Part shown: piece by piece, positions 1 through 7,166 of the stretch
How positions within the stretch are numbered: the first letter of the stretch is position 1
Layout: the number at the start of each line of letters is the position of its first letter
Assembly (NCBI GenBank): GCA_021779695.1
Contig: JAJYAE010000018.1
Span: forward strand, 1-27,629
DNA: 27,629 nt
Direction: 5' to 3'
Origin: Acidobacteriota bacterium
GTDB lineage: Bacteria; Acidobacteriota; Terriglobia; Terriglobales; Acidobacteriaceae
Translations under genes and position numbers: made by a program
Notes under the pieces: generated by a model
Told to the model about the DNA's origin: nothing
Seen by the model: only the letters and a program-made list of their open reading frames with translations
The model's database searches: none

Positions 1-259
1 CGCCTCCACCATGATTCTAAGGGATTTGCACGGAATACATAGAAAACGTACTATAGCGCCATCAAGCCTATTGTGGGGCGAGGCCCGTTTTCCTCGCAGG
101 ACGCCCACACTATGCTCTCCGTCTACACTCGGCACTACTTCTCCGTGCACGAAAAAGAGCCTTGCCTGGCGCCGGTGCAAGTGTCCCAAGTGGATTCAAG
201 GAACTCTCGATAGCGGGGAATTTGTCCGCCGAAGTGCGAAGACACGTAGTTGGGCAAAG
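1..259. other. Left edge, no assignable gene
   Basis: No reading frame here gives a recognisable protein on either strand. It lies directly downstream (minus-strand sense) of decayed transposase sequence and is probably more insertion-sequence or gene debris, but nothing specific can be named. Confidence 0.4.
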
Positions 260-412
260 GCCGCTGGCCCGATCAAACGAACGCCGCAACACCCTCCCGT
301 CGATGGCCACCACCCCCTGCAATTGCTCGGAGAAACCAGCCCATAAACCGCTGAAACGCATCGCGCATCCCAACCGATCCAAGAGGAGGCCATTCAGCAG
401 TACGCGCGGCAA
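260..412 (-). pseudogene. Probable ISAs1-family transposase remnant
   Basis: Two minus-strand frames together resemble the middle of an ISAs1-family transposase. One frame reads DAFQRFMGWF (about 375-345). A second frame then reads GVVAIDGRVLRRSFDRASG (about 318-262), which resembles the family's VIAIDGKTLRRS block containing the first catalytic Asp. The frame change between the blocks and the loss of similarity beyond them show that the gene is dead. It abuts the IS1380-like remnant on the same strand. The family call rests on one short motif and is moderate. Confidence 0.5.
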
Positions 413-414
413 CT

Positions 415-758
415 CTATCTAACAACCGTGGCGGACCAGTTTGGATCGCGGTCCAGCAGCATTTTGTGAATGGGATCGGCAGCCAATTGAGCCGAGACGT
501 TGGGATCGGGATAACCTTAGGCAATAGAAAACACGCGTTGCGCGAAAAGGTCTTGAGCGGATGATCGACCTTGGCAGCCTGGCGACGGTCGAACAGGCAA
601 TCAACCATGCTGGAAATCAATCCGTAGCGACGCTCGGCTGCCTTCAACAGAACTGCCCCACCATCGGAAGAGCCCTGCCGCCGATCGAATTGCATCCTGA
701 TCGGCTTCAAGAAAATCTCTGGACACAATAAGCGCTCTGTCGCGGTAGAACCGTTCAA
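415..758 (-). pseudogene. IS1380-family transposase N-terminal remnant, frameshifted
   Basis: Minus-strand translation gives FDRRQGSSDGGAVLLKAAER, followed by a DRRQ..KVDH block, as at the N-terminus of IS1380-family DDE transposases. Near 550 the frame shifts. The other frame continues with FAQRVFSIA, a stop codon at 517-519, then GYPDPN and ADPIHKMLLDRDP, which is the next conserved IS1380 block. A stop at 415-417 ends it. Only about the first 110 residues of a protein that is usually more than 400 residues remain. The start is unclear (TTG at 758 is possible). It is an inactive insertion-sequence fragment downstream of the fucD operon. Confidence 0.72.
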
Positions 759-773
759 GCGAAAGCCTCTCTA

Positions 774-813
774 TGTGCCATAAACACTGTCTTGTCAACA
801 TGTTTGTGGCACA
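774..813. repeat. Imperfect inverted repeat (13-bp arms)
   Basis: The arms are TGTGCCATAAACA at 774-786 and TGTTTGTGGCACA at 801-813, complementary at 12 of 13 positions around a 14-base loop. It lies 40 bases beyond the fucD stop on the minus strand and just upstream of the transposase remnant. No T-tract follows on either strand, so it is not a classical intrinsic terminator. It could be a Rho-assisted 3' end structure or a leftover of the insertion sequence. Confidence 0.55.
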
Positions 814-853
814 GAATCGCTTTTGCTGCTTCAACCTTCACGAATAATCCGGA

Positions 854-2107
854 CTAATGTGCGTCGGCAGCGTAGCGCATATCAGTGGAAGCGCCAGGTT
901 GCTGTGGGGTACGATAAACACCTCCGGCCACCTCGGCGGGAAATAGAAAGTGGGAGCGCAAGTGAGGGATGTGCTCAAGAAACACGATCTCGTGATTCAG
1001 TGCGATGTGATTGAATAGCACAAGGTGCTGATGTATCTGCCCCATATCGCCCACGTGCGGCACAATCGGCAATCCGTGCTTTTTCGCGAGTAGGCTTACC
1101 GCGACAAACTCGCTTACTCCCGCAAGCCGCGTGCAATCGGCCTGCACAAAATGCACGCCGCTATAAAGAAGAAAGTTCTTAAAAATTACGCGGTTGGGCA
1201 CATGCTCTCCCGCGGCGATGCGATCAGGTGCGATGGCGCGTGCCAACTCGCTATGCGCGTGAATATCGTCTGGATGCGTCGGCTCTTCGATCCAGTGTGG
1301 GTGAAAGGCGGCCAACGCCTTGCACATGCGCAGCGCATCTGGCGGATTCCATCTCTGGTTGGCGTCGAACATCAGAATCCCCTGGTCGCCGGCGATTTTA
1401 CGCAACATGGCCGCACGCCGCACATCGCGTTCTTCGTCATTGGAACCAACCTTCAGCTTGAAGGCACGAAACCCACAGTCGATTGCGCGAAGCGTTAACT
1501 CCCGCACCCTGGAGTCGTCATAGGCCATCCAACCAACCGATGTATCGTAGCCCGGATAACCGCTCTTTACAACCGGTTCACGATCTGCGCGCTTCGGGCG
1601 TTCTTCACGCAGCATCCGTATCGCATCAGCAACCGTGATTTCATCTTCCAGATAACTCAAATCGAGTGTCGCTACCAGTTCTTCGTCACTCAAATCGAGC
1701 AGCAGCTTCCATAGAGGCACTCCCTGGGTTTTCGCCCAAAGGTCCCAGCAGGCGTTGTTGATCGAAGCCAGCGCCAGGTGAACGACTCCTTTGTGCGGTC
1801 CCAGCCAGCGCAATGCCGGATCATTGGCCAATTCATTCATCACGCGGCCAAGGCCCGCCATCAGCGCATCGATTGACCATCCGTCAAGTCGTTGTGCAAG
1901 AATCTTAATCGCCTCGCACACGAGCCGATTCCCGTCTCCCAGCGTAAGTGCTAACCCCACGCCTGTCAGATCGCGATCCGTTTTCAAGTAGGTGAGAGCC
2001 ATCGCATACACAGGGTCCGTGTGAACCGCGTCGCTTCCCGCGCCTGGCGGCAACGGGAAACGAGCGTCAACCACCTGAACGGATTGGATCGTGCAAGTCG
2101 GCATCAT
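854..2107 (-). CDS. fucD: L-fuconate dehydratase (enolase superfamily)
   Basis: It dehydrates L-fuconate to 2-keto-3-deoxy-L-fuconate in the non-phosphorylating fucose pathway, in the cytoplasm. The 417-residue protein is close to the usual 430-440 for the family (Xanthomonas FucD, ENOSF1). The active-site set is present in order: FKLKVG with Lys217/Lys219, FDAN with Asp248, WIEEP with Glu274, AAGEH with Glu301, and PHVGD with His351. The positions nearly match those known for Xanthomonas FucD. The start at 2107 follows AGGTG and lies 8 bases after the SDR stop, so the two genes are co-transcribed, with the GntR gene upstream. An in-frame ATG one codon later is an alternative start. No defects are visible. 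Confidence 0.93.
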   Translation of the reverse strand: MMPTCTIQSVQVVDARFPLPPGAGSDAVHTDPVYAMALTYLKTDRDLTGVGLALTLGDGNRLVCEAIKILAQRLDGWSIDALMAGLGRVMNELANDPALRWLGPHKGVVHLALASINNACWDLWAKTQGVPLWKLLLDLSDEELVATLDLSYLEDEITVADAIRMLREERPKRADREPVVKSGYPGYDTSVGWMAYDDSRVRELTLRAIDCGFRAFKLKVGSNDEERDVRRAAMLRKIAGDQGILMFDANQRWNPPDALRMCKALAAFHPHWIEEPTHPDDIHAHSELARAIAPDRIAAGEHVPNRVIFKNFLLYSGVHFVQADCTRLAGVSEFVAVSLLAKKHGLPIVPHVGDMGQIHQHLVLFNHIALNHEIVFLEHIPHLRSHFLFPAEVAGGVYRTPQQPGASTDMRYAADAH

Positions 2108-2115
2108 TTCACCTG

Positions 2116-2883
2116 TCAGCGCTTGTATCCAAGCTCCGCCCCTCCGCTCACCGGCAAGATGCAGCCAGTGATGAAGCGGGAACGCGATGAAAGGAGAAAT
2201 ACGGCGGCATCGGCAATGACGTCGCCATGCGGGCAGGTGCCGAGGGGGTGAATAACGTCAAGATACTGCCGGATTCGCGCGGGTTCGGGTTGCTCATCGC
2301 ACCACTTCTCGATCATCGGTGTCCATACGCCCGCCGGGCACACCGCATTGACGCGTATTCCCCTGGGCGCGTAATCGAGTGCCATAGCTTTCGTGAGTGA
2401 AATCATGGCGCCTTTGGTGGCCACATACGCGGCATGATTTTCTTGTCCTATGAGCCCCACCATGCTTGCCGTATTGAGGATAGCTCCCCTGCTTGCGGAT
2501 AAGGCAGCGAAGGCATACCGTGTTGTCCAGTAGACCGATTTCACATTTACTCGCATCAACTGGTCCCATTCAGTTTCTTCCGTCTCATGAACTGGCTTGG
2601 AAGGACTGGCGACGCCGGCGTTGTTGTGGACCGCATCGATCTTTCCGAATCTGGCCACCACCGTCTCCATCGCAGCTTTCACCCCTGGTCCATCGGACAC
2701 ATCCACCTGGACGGCAATTGCATCCGGCCCCAGTTGCTTCGCGGCAGAGTGGGCTTTTTCTTCGTCTCGGTCCAGTAGTGCCACAACCGCTCCCTCGCGA
2801 GCATAAGCAGTGGCACATTCACGTCCAATGCCGTCAGCACCACCGGTGAGCACAATTACCTTGCCATTTAACTCACCCGACAT
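2116..2883 (-). CDS. SDR-family dehydrogenase, probable L-fucose dehydrogenase
   Basis: This classical short-chain dehydrogenase of about 255 residues has TGGADGIG for cofactor binding, an acidic residue ending beta-2 (LLDRD, favouring NAD+), NNAG, and a catalytic Ser (TASMVG) and YVATK. The run IGQ...YVATKGA, the WTP motif and the C-terminal SGGAELGY closely resemble HSD17B14-type enzymes, which oxidise L-fucose to the lactone. Together with the adjacent fucD this supports L-fucose dehydrogenase. The other reasonable option is 2-keto-3-deoxy-L-fuconate dehydrogenase, also an SDR. The ATG at 2883 is chosen because it overlaps the GntR stop by 11 bases, as in translational coupling; an upstream in-frame start lies deeper inside GntR. 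Confidence 0.85.
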   Translation of the reverse strand: MSGELNGKVIVLTGGADGIGRECATAYAREGAVVALLDRDEEKAHSAAKQLGPDAIAVQVDVSDGPGVKAAMETVVARFGKIDAVHNNAGVASPSKPVHETEETEWDQLMRVNVKSVYWTTRYAFAALSASRGAILNTASMVGLIGQENHAAYVATKGAMISLTKAMALDYAPRGIRVNAVCPAGVWTPMIEKWCDEQPEPARIRQYLDVIHPLGTCPHGDVIADAAVFLLSSRSRFITGCILPVSGGAELGYKR

Positions 2884-3559
2884 GTTGGCTCCGATTCTCC
2901 CAGTAGTCGTACGCAGTCTTTGCAAAGCGTTCCATAGCCCTCTTCACATACAGATCAGCAATCTCTCCTTCCCCTTCGCGCAGAAGATCGATGATCTGTT
3001 GGTGGGCTTCCATATCTTTCTCCCATACTGAGGGCAATTGCCCACTCGTCGAGACGCGCATCCTGACAAACGCAAAAAAAGGAACAAGAATCCGACGCGC
3101 GTGTTCGATGAGGCAGGGATTGCCGGAAAGTTCACACAATTCCAAGTGAAAGAGCAGGTCGCAATCGAGAAGTGCCTCGCGATCACCCGAGGCAGCAGAC
3201 TCTCGCATGATGTCCATGGTGGCCTGCAGCACACTGAGGTTTGCCTGCGTCTCGGCCACAAGCCGCGCCGCGAGCCCTTCGAGCGCACCACGAACGAGAT
3301 AGATGTGGGCAACATCGCCCTCGCTAAGATGGATCACCCGCGCACTTCGCCCGGGAGCTTTGGTTACAAAACCTGCCTGGGCCAGGATGTTGATGGCCTC
3401 TCGGATAGAGGCTTGGGCCACCCCATAGCGTGCAGCCCATTTCCCCTCCACGATGCGCTCACCTGGCTTTAGCGTTCCACTCAGAATCTCTTTACGCAGG
3501 CGTTCCGCCAGGTCGTTCTTGACCAGTCCTTCGGCCGAAAGTGAGGTAGGCGTGGGCAT
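2873..3559 (-). CDS. GntR-family (FadR/FCD) transcriptional regulator
   Basis: The winged helix-turn-helix lies near residues 14-75 (LAERLRKEIL, KPGERIVE, VAQASIREAINIL, GFVTKAPG). An all-helical FCD ligand domain follows, with a D-x3-H element (DLLFH) and a later EAHQQI that could bind metal. The usual third FCD histidine near the C-terminus seems replaced in the RAMERFAKT segment. About 228 residues is normal for the subfamily. The start at 3559 is preferred over the longer frame (3616), because the longer start lies upstream of the predicted -10. It is first in an operon with the SDR and fucD. Two palindromes flank its promoter, which suggests autoregulation. The effector is probably a fucose pathway intermediate (inference). 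Confidence 0.9.
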   Translation of the reverse strand: MPTPTSLSAEGLVKNDLAERLRKEILSGTLKPGERIVEGKWAARYGVAQASIREAINILAQAGFVTKAPGRSARVIHLSEGDVAHIYLVRGALEGLAARLVAETQANLSVLQATMDIMRESAASGDREALLDCDLLFHLELCELSGNPCLIEHARRILVPFFAFVRMRVSTSGQLPSVWEKDMEAHQQIIDLLREGEGEIADLYVKRAMERFAKTAYDYWENRSQHVG

Positions 3560-3560
3560 T

Positions 3561-3575
3561 TTCAAGCGCTCAAAA
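3561..3575. promoter_or_regulatory. Putative GntR operator O1
   Basis: In the minus-strand sense the site reads TTTTGAGCGCTTGAA, centred on AGCGCT. It lies between the predicted -10 and the GntR start codon. It matches sites at 3624-3637 and 4072-4086, all in the non-coding parts of this divergent locus. Confidence 0.6.
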
Positions 3576-3588
3576 TTGAAAGTCAGAT

Positions 3589-3616
3589 CGTATATTTGCG
3601 GGAGAGAGGGTGTCAA
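3589..3616 (-). promoter_or_regulatory. Predicted sigma-70 promoter for gntR-SDR-fucD
   Basis: On the minus strand TTGACA (3616-3611) is followed after 16 bases by TATACG (3594-3589). The leader then runs through O1 to the ATG at 3559. O2 lies just upstream of the -35. Confidence 0.5.
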
Positions 3617-3623
3617 GCGAGTA

Positions 3624-3637
3624 TTTGAGCGCTTGCA
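3624..3637. promoter_or_regulatory. Putative GntR operator O2
   Basis: TTTGAGCGCTTGCA on the plus strand. Its centre is 63 bp from the centre of O1, six helical turns, so both sites face the same side of DNA with the promoter between them. It also lies upstream of the divergent mutarotase gene and could serve both directions. Confidence 0.6.
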
Positions 3638-3727
3638 GGAAGTCCTCCCCCTCCATTAATCTCTCTGGCGGTACGACCCGGAGCGAAAGGGATCGCGAAT
3701 CGTGGTCACCCTCACGAGGCCAAACTC

Positions 3728-4051
3728 ATGAAGCGCTACGGAATGGTAATTCGCCTCAAAGAAGGCTGTGAATCGGAGTATTGGAGCTTCCACGCCCATG
3801 TCTGGCCGGAAGTGCTCGCAAAGATACGGGAGTGCAACATCCACAACTACTCCATCTACCTGAAAGAAAACCTTCTGTTTAGCTACCTCGAATACCACGG
3901 CGCTGATTTCAGGAGCGATATGGATAAAATGGCCGCCGACCCAAACACTCAGAGGTGGTGGTCGATCGTGAGCCCGATGCAGCTTCCGCTTGAAAGCCGT
4001 GCCGAGGGTCAATGGTGGGCCGATATGGCAGAGGTCTTCCATGTGGACTGA
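3728..4051 (+). CDS. RhaM-family sugar mutarotase (L-fucose or L-rhamnose)
   Basis: This 107-residue protein is the normal size for the L-rhamnose mutarotase family, which interconverts the pyranose anomers of 6-deoxyhexoses. It aligns without gaps to the start of E. coli RhaM: His22, the VWPEV segment at 25-29, HNYSIYL, LLFSYLEY and the RWW pair all fall at expected places. GAGG at 3716-3719 lies 8 bases before the ATG. It leads a plus-strand operon with two alpha-fucosidases and is divergent from the fucD operon. From this context the substrate is more likely L-fucose than L-rhamnose (inference). The sequence alone does not settle substrate choice. Confidence 0.88.
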   Translation: MKRYGMVIRLKEGCESEYWSFHAHVWPEVLAKIRECNIHNYSIYLKENLLFSYLEYHGADFRSDMDKMAADPNTQRWWSIVSPMQLPLESRAEGQWWADMAEVFHVD

Positions 4052-4071
4052 AAAGTCGGAGATCATTGCGG

Positions 4072-4086
4072 TTTTGAGCGCTTAAA
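4072..4086. promoter_or_regulatory. Putative GntR operator O3
   Basis: TTTTGAGCGCTTAAA lies in the 137-base gap between the mutarotase and the first GH29 gene. It shares the TTTGAGCGCTT core with O1 and O2. This suggests that the fucosidase genes have their own controlled promoter or an internal operator. Confidence 0.58.
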
Positions 4087-4188
4087 CTGCCCTAACTCCA
4101 TCCGCGACATGGCCCATCGCTTCCAAGTTCTCGCTTACTATCTGCGAAACACCTTGACGGAGCGACGTGCGAACCTTATTGTTCCTCG

Positions 4189-5550
4189 ATGATGAGCGCT
4201 TATCCGCACGACCGTCGGATCTTTTTGAAGTCCGGACTTGCTGCCTGCTGCCTTCCGGCTTTCCCCAGTTTCGGCTGGGCTTCAACATCTGAGAATGAAC
4301 GCACGGCCTGGTATCGCAAGGCCAAATTCGGCATGTTCATTCACTGGGGTCCATATTCGCAGGCAAGCGTTGAGGCTTCCTGGCCGATCATGCGGCCCAA
4401 ACCTGGTGGAATCACCGAAGCCGAATATCGCAACCTCTACAAGACGTTCAATCCGACGAAATTCGATCCCCAGTCATGGATTGACCTTGCCCGCCAGACC
4501 GGCCAGAAGTATATGGTGTTCACCACCAAACACCATGACGGCTTCTGCATGTTTGATTCTTCGTACACCGATTACAAGATCATGAATACTCCCTACGGCA
4601 AAGACATTGTGGCGCAACTATCCAGGGCCTGCCATGCGGACGGAATGCCCATAGGTTTCTATTATTCTCCGCCCGACATGCACCATCCGGACTTTCGCGA
4701 CACGAGCAAGCCGGCGAGCGACAACTGGAATGGACAGCCGGAACGGCCAGAATGGCCCAGCTATCTGGCGTACATGCAGCTTCAACTACGGGAGTTGCTC
4801 ACTTGCTATGGCCCTGTTGCGCTCATCTGGTTCGACGGGCTCAACCATCAGGAAAAGTACGACGGTGCGCGTGTCCTGAGATTGATTCATAAGATGCAAC
4901 CCGCCACACTGACCAACGATCGCATCGGCGTCGATGGAGATTACGAAACACCGGAGCAGTTCATTCCCACTGCCATCCCAACCAAGGGTGTGAAACTCAG
5001 CGGCATCGACGCATCGGTATCAAGGAAGCTGAGCACCGCTGTTCCCAGCCCTGAAGATTTCAGGCTATGGGAAACATGCATGACCATCAACAACACGTGG
5101 GCGTACAACAAAAGCGACCACAATTACAAGTCGTCGCGCACGCTCATCCGTGGCCTTGTTGAGGTCGCCAGCCGGGGCGGCAACTTCCTGCTCAATGTTG
5201 GCCCGCAACCAGACGGCCAGATCCAGACCGAGTTTCAGGAACGGCTCAAGGCTATCGGCGCGTGGCTCACTCTCAATGGGGATTCCATCTACGAAACAAC
5301 GTACGGACCAGTGCAAAATGTTGAGGGACTGCGTACTACCGCAAACGATAAGTCGATTTTCATTCATGTTTTTGACTGGAAGCCGCCGGTCTGCACGCTC
5401 AAGGGGGTCGACGAGCGTGTGATTTCCGCACGCCTGCTGGCCAATGGAATGCTGCTTAAATTCCGGCAAACCGAAAACCAGATTGACATCAACATTCCGC
5501 CGACCGCACCCGATGCGGACGTGAGCGTGATTGCATTGAACCTTTTCTAA
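4189..5550 (+). CDS. GH29 alpha-L-fucosidase, Tat-type signal
   Basis: It hydrolyses terminal alpha-L-fucose. GH29 landmarks are KFGMFIHWGPYS (about 46-57), FTTKHHDGF with the paired His115-116, GFYYSPPD, and IWFDG with the likely nucleophile Asp216. WETCMTINNTWAYN follows, then a C-terminal beta-sandwich after LNVGP. The N-terminus has RRIFLKSG (9-16) and a hydrophobic stretch, a twin-arginine type export signal. At 453 residues it is typical of bacterial members. Two adjacent ATGs (4189, 4192) are possible starts; no clear Shine-Dalgarno precedes them. It is followed at 63 bases by another GH29. The linkage preference (alpha-1,2/3/4/6) cannot be read from sequence. Confidence 0.92.
   Translation: MMSAYPHDRRIFLKSGLAACCLPAFPSFGWASTSENERTAWYRKAKFGMFIHWGPYSQASVEASWPIMRPKPGGITEAEYRNLYKTFNPTKFDPQSWIDLARQTGQKYMVFTTKHHDGFCMFDSSYTDYKIMNTPYGKDIVAQLSRACHADGMPIGFYYSPPDMHHPDFRDTSKPASDNWNGQPERPEWPSYLAYMQLQLRELLTCYGPVALIWFDGLNHQEKYDGARVLRLIHKMQPATLTNDRIGVDGDYETPEQFIPTAIPTKGVKLSGIDASVSRKLSTAVPSPEDFRLWETCMTINNTWAYNKSDHNYKSSRTLIRGLVEVASRGGNFLLNVGPQPDGQIQTEFQERLKAIGAWLTLNGDSIYETTYGPVQNVEGLRTTANDKSIFIHVFDWKPPVCTLKGVDERVISARLLANGMLLKFRQTENQIDINIPPTAPDADVSVIALNLF
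4193..4202. promoter_or_regulatory. Possible weak fourth operator-like site over a start codon
   Basis: TGAGCGCTTA, sharing the core of O1-O3, overlaps the first codons of the GH29 gene. It is shorter and lies in coding sequence, so it may be coincidence. Confidence 0.25.
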
Positions 5551-5613
5551 AGAACAAAGCCGTGTGACGAAGCAGCGTGAGCAACTCGCCATTTTGCCTC
5601 GAAGGAGACATCA

Positions 5614-7098
5614 GTGAAGACGAGCAAATTCTTGACCTCTATCCTCTCAATTACTCTTACCGGCGTCGCCATCGCGGCTTCTGCACAAGTTTCGGGCAAG
5701 CACTACACGATTTCGAATGAGCATCGCGTTAAGGCGATCCAGGACACGGAGACACCCGCGCAGCGCGATGCGCGCATGGCCTGGTGGCGCGCAGCACGCT
5801 TTGGCATGTTCATTCATTGGGGTCTGTACTCCATCCCCGCAGGAACATGGAACGGCAAGCAAGTTCCCGGCATCGGCGAGTGGATCATGAATCGGGGCTC
5901 GATTCCCGTTGCAGACTACAAAGCTCTTGCGGCAAAGTTCGATCCAACCGACTTCAACGCACACGACATAGTCGCTCTAGCTAAAGCGGCCGGTATGAAG
6001 TACATCGTCATCACTTCCAAACACCACGACGGCTTCGCCATGTTCGACTCAAAGGCAGACCCCTTCAACATCGTCGGCGCAACGCCCTTCCATCGCGACC
6101 CGCTGAAGGAACTCGCTGAAGAATGCCGTAAGCAGGGAATCAAACTTGGCTTTTACTACTCGCAGGATCAGGACTGGACGGCTCCGGGCGGAGCCGCATA
6201 CAAGACTGGCAATCATGACCGCCCCGATCATCATTGGGATCCAGCACAGGACGGGAACTTTGCAGACTACCTGCACAAGAAGGCAATTCCGCAACTGAAG
6301 GAGTTGCTCGCTAACTACGGCGAGTTCCCTGCCGTGATCTGGTTTGACACACCAACCGCCGATATGACACCTGAGCTGGCCGGGGAAATCGTCGAACTAC
6401 TCAATCAGCATCCCAATCTCATCTGGAACAATCGTCTGGGCGGCGGATACAACGGCGACACAGAAACTCCCGAGCAGTATATCCCGGCACAGGGCTACCC
6501 CGGTCGCGATTGGGAGTCCTGCATGACCATCAACGACACCTGGGGCTACAAGTCGTACGACACCAACTTCAAATCCACCGAGACGCTGCTCCGGAATCTC
6601 ATCGACATCGCTAGTAAGGGCGGTAACTATTTGCTCAACATTGGGCCCGACTCGAAGGGCGACGTGCCACAACCGGAAGTCGCCAGACTGCGGGCTATGG
6701 GGAAGTGGCTCGATGTGAACGGCGAGGCTATTTACGACACAAAGGCTACGCTCTTTGGCACTGAAGCTGGCAGCTTAAGCAAAACCGAAAAGGACCAGGA
6801 CGGCAAGCCCAAATTTATTCCTGCGTGGAATTGGCGCTCCACCACCGCACCCGACAAAATTTACATCGAGCTCTTCACGTGGCCCAGGGGCAGCTTCCAT
6901 CTGGATAGCGTGCCGCGTGAAGTGACCGGTGCCTATCTGCTTGCGGACAAAAACCACACACGGCTCAAGGTCACCAAAACCGGCTCAGGCATCGATGTAG
7001 CCCTGCCGGATATGGCGCCTGATCCAATCGCAACCGTGCTGGTGCTCACGACTGGTGCTCCTTACGCCGCCGTAAAAGGGGTTCGCGCGGCATCGTAG
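5614..7098 (+). CDS. GH29 alpha-L-fucosidase, Sec signal peptide
   Basis: This 494-residue secreted fucosidase has a cleavable signal peptide of about 24 residues ending ASA. The catalytic domain shows RFGMFIHWGLYS (62-73), ITSKHHDGFAMFDS (133-146), GFYYSQDQDW and VIWFDT with the likely nucleophile Asp245. WESCMTINDTWGY and YLLNIGPDSKG follow, then a C-terminal beta-domain. The start is GTG at 5614, supported by AAGGAG at 5602-5607. It is the last gene of the mutarotase-GH29-GH29 operon, and an intrinsic terminator follows about 80 bases after the stop. It differs from its neighbour in export route (Sec versus Tat) and in the loop insert before the nucleophile, so it probably has a different substrate range (inference). 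Confidence 0.93.
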   Translation: MKTSKFLTSILSITLTGVAIAASAQVSGKHYTISNEHRVKAIQDTETPAQRDARMAWWRAARFGMFIHWGLYSIPAGTWNGKQVPGIGEWIMNRGSIPVADYKALAAKFDPTDFNAHDIVALAKAAGMKYIVITSKHHDGFAMFDSKADPFNIVGATPFHRDPLKELAEECRKQGIKLGFYYSQDQDWTAPGGAAYKTGNHDRPDHHWDPAQDGNFADYLHKKAIPQLKELLANYGEFPAVIWFDTPTADMTPELAGEIVELLNQHPNLIWNNRLGGGYNGDTETPEQYIPAQGYPGRDWESCMTINDTWGYKSYDTNFKSTETLLRNLIDIASKGGNYLLNIGPDSKGDVPQPEVARLRAMGKWLDVNGEAIYDTKATLFGTEAGSLSKTEKDQDGKPKFIPAWNWRSTTAPDKIYIELFTWPRGSFHLDSVPREVTGAYLLADKNHTRLKVTKTGSGIDVALPDMAPDPIATVLVLTTGAPYAAVKGVRAAS

Positions 7099-7166
7099 TG
7101 TGGCGACTCAAAAGGCGGAATTTGGGGCAGCAAATAGCTGTGGATTCAGGTCGGACGATCAACCCC

